Source: Rhizobium album (lineage in GTDB: Bacteria; Pseudomonadota; Alphaproteobacteria; Rhizobiales; Rhizobiaceae). From it: DNA of 64,000 bases. This document shows, one piece after another, positions 17,107 to 25,579 of the stretch. Every line of letters begins with the position of its first letter. Position 1 is the stretch's first letter. The notes below the pieces were generated by a model, which made no database searches, was not told where the DNA came from, and worked only from the letters and a program-made list of their open reading frames with translations. Location of the stretch: positions 496,001 through 560,000 of the forward strand of contig NZ_QFBC01000002.1 in assembly GCF_003122325.1 (NCBI RefSeq), given 5' to 3'. A program made the translations under genes and the position numbers.

Positions 17107-18087
17107 TCAAATGTCGCCCTGCTGCGCCGTCTGTTCATCGCGCGGATTCAAAAAGCCGTCGATGATGATCGCCGCGAGCAGGATCGACGACTTGATCAGG
17201 CTCTGGTAGATCAATGGAATATCGATGATCGTCATGGCGTTGAGCATGATGCCGATCAGCGCCGCGCCGAACAGCACGTTGCGCACCCCGCCCTTGCCGC
17301 CGGACAGCCCGATGCCGCCGATGACCGCCACCAGCACGATGTCGTAGAGCAGCGTCGAGTTGACGACACGGGTATTGATCGAATGCAGGCTGGCGGCCGT
17401 GAGCAGGCCGGCAATGAAGGCAATCAGCGCCGAAATGACGTAGCGCAGCACCAGCATCGGCCGCACCGGCATGCCGGCATTGCGGGCCGAAACCGGATTG
17501 TCGCCGGCAAAATAGACGTAGCGTCCCCACTTGGTGTAGCGCAGGAACAGAAAGATCAGGAAGGCGAGCGCAGCGAAGATGAACACTTCCACCGGAATGT
17601 CGAAATAACGCACGCCGCCGAAAAGCTGCATCCAGTGGCCTAAAGGCACCGGCACGGCATCCTGGGCGATGAGTTGCGACCGCACGTAGCCGAAGACGAA
17701 GGAGCCGCTCGCCAGCGTCACGAAGATCGCCGGCACTTCGGCGTAGGCGACAAGGAAGCCGTTGAGCAGGCCGATCGCCAGCACGCCGGAGATCACCAGC
17801 AGGAAGGCGGCGCCGTCTGCCATGCCGTCGTTCAGGAGTTGCAGATACCAGGCAACCGACATGGCCATGATGGCGACGGCCGAAAGATCGATGCCACGGC
17901 CGATGACGACGATCGCCATGCCGAGCGCCAGGATGCCGAGCACCGAAACGGAACGGACGATGGCAACAATATTGTCCGGCGTGAAGAAGCCCGGCAGGGT
18001 GAAAGAGGCGACGATAAAAATCAGGATCGCGATCAAAAGCACGATCCGCTCCTGATTCATCTCTTTCCAGTTCAACCAGCTTTTCAT
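17107..18087 (-). CDS. CUT2-type ABC transporter permease
   Basis: This 326-residue membrane protein of the RbsC/BPD_transp_2 family contains IGRGIDLSAVAIMAMS, LLNGFLVAYAEVPAIFVTLASGSFVFG and GGIGLSGGKGGVRNVLFG, with about eight to ten helices. The start chosen is MKSWLNW, with GGGGAA upstream. It is the first gene of the import operon, so this transporter has two different permeases; heterodimeric permeases are known for some CUT2 systems. The regulatory region to its right is shared with the divergent RpiR gene. Confidence 0.92.
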   Translation of the reverse strand: MKSWLNWKEMNQERIVLLIAILIFIVASFTLPGFFTPDNIVAIVRSVSVLGILALGMAIVVIGRGIDLSAVAIMAMSVAWYLQLLNDGMADGAAFLLVISGVLAIGLLNGFLVAYAEVPAIFVTLASGSFVFGYVRSQLIAQDAVPVPLGHWMQLFGGVRYFDIPVEVFIFAALAFLIFLFLRYTKWGRYVYFAGDNPVSARNAGMPVRPMLVLRYVISALIAFIAGLLTAASLHSINTRVVNSTLLYDIVLVAVIGGIGLSGGKGGVRNVLFGAALIGIMLNAMTIIDIPLIYQSLIKSSILLAAIIIDGFLNPRDEQTAQQGDI

Positions 18088-18216
18088 GTCGTTCCCCGGC
18101 ACACCGCCCTGCATGGACGGCGGGCATTCTGCATTTTCTTTCATCGGGAAAGCAAAGACGGTCTTACCCAAAGCCGGCCCGGATGAAGCTTTTCATGCGT
18201 CTTATTGGTTTAACTC

Positions 18217-18231
18217 TGAAATGGAATTTCA
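18217..18231. promoter_or_regulatory. Candidate RpiR operator
   Basis: The 15-base dyad TGAAAT-GGA-ATTTCA has perfect six-base arms. Sites of the form GAAA..TTTC are usual for MurR/RpiR regulators, and one is encoded 231 bases away. It lies 130 bases upstream of the first permease start, which would suit control of the import operon. Confidence 0.5.
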
Positions 18232-18384
18232 AACGAGGTCAAGAGACACCGTCCCCTGCAAAGCACGAAACGACTCGACTACCGCCGGGTGCGTGCTTTC
18301 CCTCATTCTTGTTCCCCGCAGCTTTTCGCTGCTTTTTCCCAATGCTATGTCCACACCTTCGTTGCTGTCAACGCTTCTTCACAA

Positions 18385-18412
18385 TTGACGAACAGGAATT
18401 TGTCTGTAATTT
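18385..18412 (+). promoter_or_regulatory. Possible sigma-70-type promoter for the rpiR-type operon
   Basis: TTGACG at 18385-18390 and TAATTT at 18407-18412 are separated by 16 bases, about 50 bases before the regulator's start codon. The -35 match is good and the -10 match is moderate. Confidence 0.4.
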
Positions 18413-18461
18413 TCTCTTCATACCATAACGACAAGTGTGCACTTGGGGAGGCACGACGGCC

Positions 18462-19412
18462 ATGAGCATCCGGGATATGCTGCTGCGCAGCGATCTTTCG
18501 CTTACGCCGTCGGAGGAAAAGATCGTTCAGGCGCTCCTGACCGACTACCCGACGGCAGGGCTCGGGACGGCGACGGCGCTCGCCAAACGTGCCGGCGTCA
18601 GCGACCCGACCGTGGTGCGGCTGGTGATGAAGCTCGGCTTCGAGGGCTATCCCGGTTTCCAGGCAAAACTTCTTGCCGAAGTCGAGGCGCGGCTGCATTC
18701 GCCGCTCCTGATGATGGAGGCGAAGCGGCTGGAAAGCGGCAGCACGGCCGATGGCATCGCCACCTCCTACCTCCACTCGGTGGTCGCCTGCATGGACCGG
18801 ACGATCACCGGCACGCCGGCGATGAGCTACGAGCGTGCCGCCCGGCTGGTGAGCGAGGCGAAGGGCAGCGTCTTCCTGCTCGGCGGCCGCTTCAGCCGCC
18901 ACATCGCCGGCATGCTTTCCGGCTACGTCACCCAGCTGCGCAGCGACGTGCACGATATCGGCGTATTCTCCGCCCAGAGCTTCGACCGGCTCATCGACAT
19001 GGACAAACGCGACGTGCTGGTCGTCTTCGATTATCGCCGCTACCAGCGCGACGTCGTGGCCTTCGCCGAACAGGCGGCGGCCCGCGGCGTCAAGATCCTT
19101 CTTTTCACCGATCCCTGGCTTTCGCCGATCTCGGATTACGCCGAAGTAACACTGTCGAGCGCGATCGACGTCACGTCGCCCTACGACACGCTGGCGCCGG
19201 CGGTCGGTCAGATCGAGGCGCTCGCCGCGCACCTCATCGCCCGCATGGACGACGATACCCGCACCCGCATAGAGGAACTGGAGGCGGTGCGCGAGCGCAA
19301 CGGCGTGACCTTCGACAACACCCGCTCGAATGCCGGGGATACAGCATCCAACGAACCATCCGTCCGGTCGGTGCCCGGACCGAAAAACACCAGGCAGGAG
19401 CCGAAACCATGA
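18462..19412 (+). CDS. MurR/RpiR family transcriptional regulator
   Basis: This 316-residue regulator has an N-terminal HTH_6 domain (residues 1 to about 77, with LTPSEEKIVQALL and GVSDPTVVRLVMKLGFEGYPGFQAKL). A SIS sugar-phosphate-binding domain follows from about residue 110 to 250 (VFLLGGRFSRHIAGML, DVLVVFDYRRYQRDVV). SIS domains sense sugar phosphates or related acids, which fits control of the divergent sugar-type importer. GGAGG lies upstream of the ATG. Its stop overlaps the start of the isochorismatase-like gene (ATGA). Confidence 0.93.
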   Translation: MSIRDMLLRSDLSLTPSEEKIVQALLTDYPTAGLGTATALAKRAGVSDPTVVRLVMKLGFEGYPGFQAKLLAEVEARLHSPLLMMEAKRLESGSTADGIATSYLHSVVACMDRTITGTPAMSYERAARLVSEAKGSVFLLGGRFSRHIAGMLSGYVTQLRSDVHDIGVFSAQSFDRLIDMDKRDVLVVFDYRRYQRDVVAFAEQAAARGVKILLFTDPWLSPISDYAEVTLSSAIDVTSPYDTLAPAVGQIEALAAHLIARMDDDTRTRIEELEAVRERNGVTFDNTRSNAGDTASNEPSVRSVPGPKNTRQEPKP

Positions 19413-20053
19413 CCAAGACCATCACCCGCGACCAGGCTTATGAGGCCGGCGCGACCGCCATCCTGCTCGTCGACCTGCAGAAAATCTGGCTCATTCCCGG
19501 CATCGACCCATCCCATCCGGAGCGTGGTCCCGACCATTATTTCTACAGGCAGACCGCCACCGAGACGATCCCCAACAACGAGCGGCTGCTGGCCGCCGCG
19601 CGGGAAAACGGCGTCGAGGTGCTGCACACCATCATCCAGAGCCTGACCGAGGACGGCCGCGACTGCTCGCTCGACCACAAGCTGACGCCGATCCATATTC
19701 CGCGCAGCGCCCCGGAAGGCCTGCCCGTCGACAGCCTCATGCCGGTCGGCGACGAAATCATGATTCCGAAAACATCTTCTGGCGTCTTCAACTCGACCAA
19801 TATCGACTATCTCCTGAAAAACCTTGGCATCAAGTACCTGATCATCACCGGCATCATGACCGACCAGTGCGTCGACATGGCGGTGCGCGATGCGGCCGAC
19901 CGCGGCTATCTCGTCACCTGCGTCACGGACGCCTGCGCCACCGCGACGCCGGAGCGCCACGACGGCGCCCTCGAGGCATTCGGCGGCTATTGCTGGCTGG
20001 CCGACACCGATACCGTGATCGAACGCCTCAAGGCGCTCGGGAAACCCGCATGA
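19409..20053 (+). CDS. Isochorismatase-like cysteine hydrolase
   Basis: This 214-residue hydrolase of the isochorismatase superfamily shows the expected catalytic Asp-Lys-Cys set: Asp in LLVDLQKIW, Lys in MIPKTSSGVFN and Cys in GIMTDQCVDMAV. The superfamily includes nicotinamidases, N-carbamoyl amidases and ureide-type amidohydrolases, and the substrate here cannot be fixed. It overlaps both neighbours by four bases, so it is translationally coupled to the RpiR regulator and to the N-formylglutamate amidohydrolase. This argues for consecutive amide-cleaving steps. Confidence 0.88.
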   Translation: MTKTITRDQAYEAGATAILLVDLQKIWLIPGIDPSHPERGPDHYFYRQTATETIPNNERLLAAARENGVEVLHTIIQSLTEDGRDCSLDHKLTPIHIPRSAPEGLPVDSLMPVGDEIMIPKTSSGVFNSTNIDYLLKNLGIKYLIITGIMTDQCVDMAVRDAADRGYLVTCVTDACATATPERHDGALEAFGGYCWLADTDTVIERLKALGKPA

Positions 20054-20796
20054 CGGCGGCAGCGACCCCGGACTGGCCGGCCCCGGTCGAGGTGCTGAAC
20101 GCGGCGGGCACGAACGACATCGTGCTTACCTGCGAACATGCCTCGAACCACATTCCGGCCGAATATGCCGGTCTCGGCCTGGCCCCGCACGAACTCACCC
20201 GCCACATCGCCTGGGACATCGGCGTTGCCGCCGTCACCCGCGAGCTGGCGCGGCGTCTCGATGCGCCGGCCTTCCTCGGCACCTATTCGCGGCTTTTGAT
20301 CGACCTCAACCGGCCGGTGGACAGCCCGACCAGCATTCCGGCGCGCTCCGAAGCGACGGACATCCCCGGCAATATCGGCATCGACGACACCGAGAAGAAC
20401 CGTCGCATCGAGCGGATGTTCACCCCGTTCCACGAGCGGATCGAGACCCTGCTCGATGCGCGTGAAAAACAGGGCAGGAAAAGCCGCATCGTCGGCATCC
20501 ATTCGTTCACGCCGGTGTTTCATGGCGTGCAGCGCCCCTGGCATGTCGGCATCCTCTACGGCCAGTCGAAGGATTATGCCGAGGCGTTGATGACGGAGTT
20601 GCGGCGCGACCCGACGCTGGTGGTGGACGGTAACGTGCCCTACATCATCGACCGGCTGGAGGATTACGCCATTCCCGTCCACGGCGAAGACCGCGGCTAT
20701 CCGGCAGTGCTGGTGGAAGTGCGCCAGGACCTCCTGCTGACGGACGACGGAGTGCAGGAGTGGACGGATCGTCTATACGCGGCATTGACGGCCTGA
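20050..20796 (+). CDS. N-formylglutamate amidohydrolase family protein
   Basis: This 248-residue protein of the FGase family shows TCEHASNHIP, DIGVAAVTRELARRL, YSRLLIDLNRP, GIHSFTPVF and the C-terminal VLVEVRQDLL. The family removes formyl or related acyl groups from amino acids, as HutG does in histidine breakdown, but no other hut genes are here. Its ATG overlaps the stop of the isochorismatase-like gene. The most economical idea is that it finishes breakdown of whatever the adjacent ABC system imports. Confidence 0.87.
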   Translation: MTAAATPDWPAPVEVLNAAGTNDIVLTCEHASNHIPAEYAGLGLAPHELTRHIAWDIGVAAVTRELARRLDAPAFLGTYSRLLIDLNRPVDSPTSIPARSEATDIPGNIGIDDTEKNRRIERMFTPFHERIETLLDAREKQGRKSRIVGIHSFTPVFHGVQRPWHVGILYGQSKDYAEALMTELRRDPTLVVDGNVPYIIDRLEDYAIPVHGEDRGYPAVLVEVRQDLLLTDDGVQEWTDRLYAALTA

Positions 20797-21166
20797 GATT
20801 GTTGGGGCGGCTGTCACGACAGTAGCGATCGTGATCTAGTGCGACGCATAGTCCGCACTCCGGCCGACAAAGCATTTCCCATGAACACGGGTTCACGGGA
20901 AATGCTCTATCCTCTTGTCTTTGCCGCATTGTCCGACGCCGACGCGCTTCCGCTTCGGCTGGAAATGCTCCAGAGCCGATTTGCTATTAAGCAATCGTCC
21001 TTATTGGCGCCGGACGCGAATGCGCGTCGACGCCTACACTCGGCGGAGGAATGCTCACGCTGGATAAATCCCTCCAAGCGAAGGCAAAAACTTCATTATG
21101 TGTGGATTGTTGGCCGATATCCGGCGCCAAATAGAAACTCCTCAACCGTTTGATCAATCAAGGCGT
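20797..21166. other. Intergenic stretch without a recognised gene
   Basis: This 370-base region lies between the N-formylglutamate amidohydrolase gene and the convergent DUF4214 gene. It holds the inverted repeat at 20872-20905 and becomes AT-richer towards the DUF4214 gene. The short open frames show no protein-like composition or ribosome site, and no RNA gene was recognised. Confidence 0.6.
20872..20905. repeat. Inverted repeat, 15-base arms
   Basis: Arms at 20872-20886 and 20891-20905 begin and end with GCATTTCCC and GGGAAATGC, enclose ACGG, and differ at one position that would still pair as G-U in RNA. There is no T-run, so termination would be weak. It may be a dispersed rhizobial palindrome. 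Confidence 0.6.
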
Positions 21167-22210
21167 TTAGACGAAAAGATCTCCATCGAGTCTTAAGCCG
21201 TCGGCCGTCAACTTCAGTCCGACGATTCCAGTGAGATTTATGACTCGATCACCGTCCAAATGCCAAACGGCTGAACCAATGCCATTGTCCATACCGCCGC
21301 CGACGCCACTCGAGGAGCCATCATCGACAAACAGATAGGTCTGAAGCTGTCCATTTTTTTCAAAGGAATAGATGACCGTTTCTCCGGCCATTAAGGGCGC
21401 GAGCGCCCCTTTTGAATACCCGCCGTGAGCACCGCCAAGGGCGCCAAATGTCGCAAACTTCCACATAGAGCTTTCAGGAACACTTCCAAATGTGTAAAAA
21501 TCCTCAAAATAGAATAATGATGGATTTGAAGCAGTCACCGTGGCGGCACCAGCGGCCACGATCTGAATTTTATCATAATTAAAATAAAAGTCCTTTATTG
21601 GCGCAGGATCCGAATTTCCGTCAAAAACGTTCGAGGGATCTTGCCCTATCTTGAAAGTGTAAATAATCGGCGCCCGGTCAGGTTGTTCGATTATCGTCGG
21701 AACGATGTTCTTAAGTTTTAATTCAGCCAATTCCACCGATGAAGAGTATTTATCGATTCCCCCAAGCCATTGCCGAGCAGCCGACAACAAATCATCATTA
21801 TATTTTCCGTCAGCCCCTTCGGTGACCAGATGCTTGGAAAATATTGATGCAGCATTCGCCTTGTTATCTATAGTAAGTTTGTCATCGCCGCCAGCTGCGT
21901 TCAATGCGCTGTAGGCAACAACCCCGATATCAAGACGACCGGCGTCAAGTTCCTCAACCCAATATGCCTGTCCCGCAGGCTCCGGAGCACGGCCGAAGAG
22001 ATTATGATAAACTTTCGAGACGATATCCGCATTTGTAGCCCCCGCATACAGCGTGCGGTATTCGTTCGTCGTGGCGAATATTGATGTCAGATCGGCTAAA
22101 CCAGCTTTTCCAGTTTCGATGACATCTTTCCAATATGAAAGACCAGCATTGTCAGCTGGTCGATTGAAATAAGCAATATACACTTTTTGAATATCAAGTT
22201 CGATTGTCAT
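21167..22210 (-). CDS. DUF4214 domain protein, probably secreted
   Basis: This 347-residue protein has N-terminal DUF4214 sequence: IQKVYIAYFNRPADNAGLSYW, followed by SKVYHNLFGRAPEPAGQAYW near residue 65. There is no N-terminal signal. The C-terminus ends in a short hydrophobic tail after an acidic stretch (GLRLDGDLFV), as in type I secretion substrates. The middle and C-terminal parts (FYFNYDKIQIVAAGA and after) are beta-rich and unassigned. The gene is clearly AT-richer than its neighbours, with many AT runs, which suggests acquisition by transfer. GGAG precedes the ATG. Function is unknown; related proteins are linked with surface or exopolysaccharide-associated roles. Confidence 0.75.
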   Translation of the reverse strand: MTIELDIQKVYIAYFNRPADNAGLSYWKDVIETGKAGLADLTSIFATTNEYRTLYAGATNADIVSKVYHNLFGRAPEPAGQAYWVEELDAGRLDIGVVAYSALNAAGGDDKLTIDNKANAASIFSKHLVTEGADGKYNDDLLSAARQWLGGIDKYSSSVELAELKLKNIVPTIIEQPDRAPIIYTFKIGQDPSNVFDGNSDPAPIKDFYFNYDKIQIVAAGAATVTASNPSLFYFEDFYTFGSVPESSMWKFATFGALGGAHGGYSKGALAPLMAGETVIYSFEKNGQLQTYLFVDDGSSSGVGGGMDNGIGSAVWHLDGDRVINLTGIVGLKLTADGLRLDGDLFV

Positions 22211-22308
22211 CTCAGCTCCACCTATTTACTCTACCACCAGAGGATGCAATAAATCGAGAGAGCCTTCAACTCAAATCCTTCCTTGTTTACCTATGCAATC
22301 GAAGATTT

Positions 22309-23154
22309 TCATTTTACCAGCGTGCGGCTCTCCTCGCGGCCGAAACCGCGGATCTCCAGCCGGCCGGCATAGACGTCGACGATCGCGAAGGTGTTTTCGT
22401 CGGGCGTATCGACCATGCCCTTGAAGGTGACGAAGCCGCAGCCGCCGTGCTCACCGAAATTGCCGGCGTGGTTGTGGCCGCAGAAATAGGCCGGGATGTT
22501 GTCGTATTTTTCGATCAGCTCCAGCACGCGGGCAAAATCCCACAGATTGTGCTCGTTCGGCGGATAGATCGGATAATGGTTTAGGATGATCACCATCTCG
22601 CCGGCGGCCTTGGCCGCGCGCAGTGTCACTTCCAGCCAGGCGAACTGCGTGTCGCTCAGCGCGCCGTTCCATGTCTGGGCGTTGACCGCACCCTCGGCCT
22701 TCAGCACCGCCAGGTGGCTGGCGGCCAGCGCCCGGTGGGCATCGCCCTCGCCCGGCGCAAACAGGCTGACCTCGTTGCCGTTCAGCGCGATGAAACGGTA
22801 GGACCCGACCTTGAAATCGTAGTAGCTGTCTTCCAGCCCGAGCCGGCCGACCACCGAGTCGAGGCGTTCCGCCGACACGGAGAAATCATGGTTGCCGAGC
22901 AGGAAGCGGCTTGGCGCCTTCAGCCGCTCATAGACGGGCAGGATATCGTCGAAGCTTTTGAAGGAACGGTCGATGATGTCGCCGAGCGTGACGACGAAGG
23001 CCAGGTCCTCGCCGTTGAAGACGTCGATCGCATCGGACAGTTTTTGGAGACTGTTGGCATAATAGCGATTCATGCCGACATGCGGGGGTATGGCGGCATA
23101 TTGCGGATCGGCAACGACGCCGAAGCGAAAAAGGGGCTTGTCTGTGAGGGTCAT
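22309..23154 (-). CDS. Calcineurin-like metallophosphoesterase
   Basis: This 281-residue phosphoesterase has the metal-binding blocks in order: FGVVADPQYA (residues about 11-20), VVTLGDIID, FLLGNHDFS, ILNHYPIYPP and FCGHNHAGN. The layout matches the ADP-ribose/CDP-alcohol diphosphatase-like group. It is probably cytoplasmic, as no signal peptide is seen. It is a single gene, and the sodB terminator lies just upstream. Confidence 0.87.
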   Translation of the reverse strand: MTLTDKPLFRFGVVADPQYAAIPPHVGMNRYYANSLQKLSDAIDVFNGEDLAFVVTLGDIIDRSFKSFDDILPVYERLKAPSRFLLGNHDFSVSAERLDSVVGRLGLEDSYYDFKVGSYRFIALNGNEVSLFAPGEGDAHRALAASHLAVLKAEGAVNAQTWNGALSDTQFAWLEVTLRAAKAAGEMVIILNHYPIYPPNEHNLWDFARVLELIEKYDNIPAYFCGHNHAGNFGEHGGCGFVTFKGMVDTPDENTFAIVDVYAGRLEIRGFGREESRTLVK

Positions 23155-23205
23155 CAGGCGTGCTTATGGTTGTTGGATAACACGATTGTGACAGAAGAAC
23201 CCCGC

Positions 23206-23241
23206 AAACAAAACACCCGGCGCTCTTTCGAACGCCGGGTG
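23206..23241 (-). terminator. Rho-independent terminator of sodB
   Basis: CACCCGGCG (23214-23222) and CGCCGGGTG (23233-23241) form a nine-base stem with a ten-base loop. On the minus strand the stem is followed by TTTTGTTTG. It begins 25 bases after the sodB stop. Confidence 0.85.
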
Positions 23242-23265
23242 CCGCAAGCGGGATGCCGAGCCAGA

Positions 23266-23868
23266 TTACTTGGCAGCGGCTTCGTACATTTCCAGGACGT
23301 AGTCCCAGTTGATCAGGCTGTCGACGAAGGCTTCGAGGTACTTCGGACGAGCGTTGCGGTAGTCGATGTAGTAGGAGTGTTCCCAGACGTCGACGCCGAG
23401 AATCGGTGAACCGCCATGGACCAGCGGGTTTTCGCCGTTCGGGGTCTTGGAGATTTCGAGCTTGCCGTTCTTGACGGAAACCCAGGCCCAGCCGGAGCCG
23501 AACTGCGTGGTACCGGCAGCAACGAAGTCAGCCTTGAACTTGTCGTAGCCGCCGAGATCGGAATTGAAGGCCGCTTCCAGCTTGCCCGGCAGCTTGTTGC
23601 CGCCGCCGTCCTTCTTCATCCACTTCCAGAAATGGATGTGGTTGTAGTGCTGGGCGGCATTGTTGAACAGGCCGGCATTGGTGCCGAAGGATTTTTTCAC
23701 CACCTCTTCGACCGAGAGATCACCGAGGCCTGCTTCCGCGGCGAGCTTGTTGCCGTTGTCGACATAGGCCTTGTGGTGCTTGTCGTGGTGATATTCGAGC
23801 GTCTCCTTCGACATGAAGGGGGCAAGAGCTTCGTAGTCATACGGCAGCGGCGGAAGTTCGAAAGCCAT
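23266..23868 (-). CDS. sodB: Superoxide dismutase (Fe type)
   Basis: This 200-residue Fe/Mn superoxide dismutase disproportionates superoxide in the cytoplasm. The four metal ligands are visible as H27 (in EYHHDKHH), H77 (in HYNHIHFW), D160 and H164 (in DVWEHSYY). The glutamine in NNAAQ (Q73) sits where iron-type enzymes carry the active-site Gln, favouring an iron enzyme. GGGAG precedes the ATG, and a strong terminator follows the stop. It is a single gene. Confidence 0.95.
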   Translation of the reverse strand: MAFELPPLPYDYEALAPFMSKETLEYHHDKHHKAYVDNGNKLAAEAGLGDLSVEEVVKKSFGTNAGLFNNAAQHYNHIHFWKWMKKDGGGNKLPGKLEAAFNSDLGGYDKFKADFVAAGTTQFGSGWAWVSVKNGKLEISKTPNGENPLVHGGSPILGVDVWEHSYYIDYRNARPKYLEAFVDSLINWDYVLEMYEAAAK

Positions 23869-24093
23869 GGTTTAATCTCCCTTATTGGCAGAGGCCTAAC
23901 TGAGGTCAGTCGTGCGGGAACATAGGAGCGGACGGGGCATGTGGCAACCGGCGAAATGCCAAAAATCAACACAGTCAAGGAAAATTCAACTCGCCGGGAC
24001 ACTGGCCGGAATCGCAGAAAAACCGCATTGCTGCGCGATCCGCTACGCCCCGTTTCGGCCCTCCGGCCAAGGACATGATAAAGGACGCCCCTG

Positions 24094-24423
24094 ATGAGAA
24101 CCACCCTTGCCCTTAGCCTTTTCATGGCTGCCGCAGCCGGCGCCGCCCATGCCTCGTCGGACGATGCCTGGGCCGAATTCGCAGCCGATGTGAAAGCCAA
24201 ATGCATCGAGGCGGCGAAGCCGTCGTTCAAGACCGGCAAGGTCGCGGTCGATCCTTTCGGCAGCGAAAGCTTCGGCCTTGCGGTGGTGAGCGGCGAACTG
24301 AAGTCGACCAAGGGCCAGCAGGCCGCCGTCATCTGCGTCTACGACAAGAAGACGAAGAAGGTCGAGATCGGTAGCGAACTCGGCAGCGACGTCATCAAGG
24401 TGACGGTGCCGAAGAAGAAATGA
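24094..24423 (+). CDS. Small secreted protein of unknown function
   Basis: This 109-residue protein has a clear Sec signal peptide (residues 1 to about 20, ending AAHAS). The lysine-rich mature part has two cysteines (in AKCIEAAK and AVICVYDKK), probably forming a disulfide in the periplasm. AGGA eight bases upstream supports the ATG. No family was recognised. It is convergent with the aminotransferase gene. Confidence 0.7.
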   Translation: MRTTLALSLFMAAAAGAAHASSDDAWAEFAADVKAKCIEAAKPSFKTGKVAVDPFGSESFGLAVVSGELKSTKGQQAAVICVYDKKTKKVEIGSELGSDVIKVTVPKKK

Positions 24424-24459
24424 GGCGCGCCCGGCGGGGGCCGGCGCGCCCCTGCCCGC

Positions 24460-25344
24460 TTATTCTTCGTTGCCGCTGCGGCCGTAGGCCCATTCCATAT
24501 AGAGGTCGAGCGCCTTGCGGGTGATCGGGCCTTCCTGGTAGCTGCGATCGTCGATCTGGGTGACAGGCGCGACCTTGGAGTAGTTACCGGTCATGAATAC
24601 TTCGTCGGCGCCGAGGAAATCGTCGACCGTCAACGTCGCCTCATGCACCTCGAAACCGGCCTGCTTCAACAGGCCGATGATGCGGGCGCGGGTGATGCCG
24701 GCGAGGAAGGTGTAGTTGATCGCCGGCGTGTAAACAGCGCCGTCCTTGACCATGAAGACGTTGGAGGTGGCGGTCTCGGCGACGTTGCCGTTCATGTCGC
24801 GCACCAGCGCGTTGTCGAAGCCGCGGCCGACGGCTTCCGTCAGCATGCGGCCGTTGTTGGGGTAGAGGCTGCCGGTCTTGGCCGTGGTCATGGCGCTTTC
24901 CGGCGTCGGGCGGCGGAAGGGCGATACGGTGAGGCGGCTCGGCTTGGCGGTGTTCATCGGCGCCTCGAACAGGCACAAGGCGAAACGCGTCGAATCCGGA
25001 TCGGGAGCGACGACGCCGTAGCGGCCATGCTCGGCCCAATACATCGGCTTGATGTAGATCGCCGTCTTGCCGTCGAACTTCGAAACGCCTTCCCAGGCAA
25101 GCTTTTCGATCTCTTCCGCCGTCTTGACCGGGTTCATGCCCATGGCCAGCGCCGAACGGTTGATACGCTGGCAATGCAGGTCGAGATCGGGCGCGATGCC
25201 GTCGAACCAGCGGCCGCCGTCGAACACCGTCGAGCCCAGCCACATGGCATGCGAGGTCGGCCCGATCAGCGGCGGATTGCCGGCGAGCCATTCGCCATCG
25301 ACATAGGTCCAGGTGGGCGTGGGGGCAGCGGTGTTGACGGGCAT
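24460..25344 (-). CDS. ilvE: Branched-chain amino acid aminotransferase
   Basis: This 294-residue class IV PLP-dependent aminotransferase interconverts Val, Leu and Ile with their 2-oxo acids. Typical blocks are WLGSTVFDGGRWF near residue 35, the AKTGSLYPNN region that holds a lysine, and VAETATSNVFMVKDG and FLAGITRARIIGL towards the C-terminus. D-amino-acid aminotransferase activity cannot be excluded, since the fold type is shared. GAGAGCACC lies before the ATG. It stands alone. Confidence 0.85.
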   Translation of the reverse strand: MPVNTAAPTPTWTYVDGEWLAGNPPLIGPTSHAMWLGSTVFDGGRWFDGIAPDLDLHCQRINRSALAMGMNPVKTAEEIEKLAWEGVSKFDGKTAIYIKPMYWAEHGRYGVVAPDPDSTRFALCLFEAPMNTAKPSRLTVSPFRRPTPESAMTTAKTGSLYPNNGRMLTEAVGRGFDNALVRDMNGNVAETATSNVFMVKDGAVYTPAINYTFLAGITRARIIGLLKQAGFEVHEATLTVDDFLGADEVFMTGNYSKVAPVTQIDDRSYQEGPITRKALDLYMEWAYGRSGNEE

Positions 25345-25579
25345 GGTGCTCTCCTTTGTTCTTGTCCGTTATCAACGCCCGCCGGCCAGCCCGGTCAAGC
25401 CAAAAAAGCCGCGCGCCGCCACTTGGCAACAAACTGTCCGAAAAACAGACACGCCGGCAGGAATTTTGCGTGAAAACAAACGCTTGCCGAATAGGTGCAT
25501 CACAAATATTCATGGATGAACGGCTTTTGGCGATGCCTGCGCCATGCCATCATCCGGCGGAAGAGAAGAGGATTGCCCG

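Larger units (their letters stand above)
18088..18461. promoter_or_regulatory. Shared intergenic control region between ABC operon and rpiR-type gene
   Basis: This 374-base gap between divergent operons carries no gene. It holds the TGAAAT-GGA-ATTTCA dyad at 18217-18231 and a possible rpiR promoter at 18385-18412. It is visibly AT-richer than the flanking genes, as expected for promoters. Confidence 0.7.

Noticed and set aside
13545-17165. Plus-strand open frame of 1206 codons
   Set aside because: It is antisense to the fused permease and binding-protein genes, has no motifs, and runs through the RIME-like repeat.
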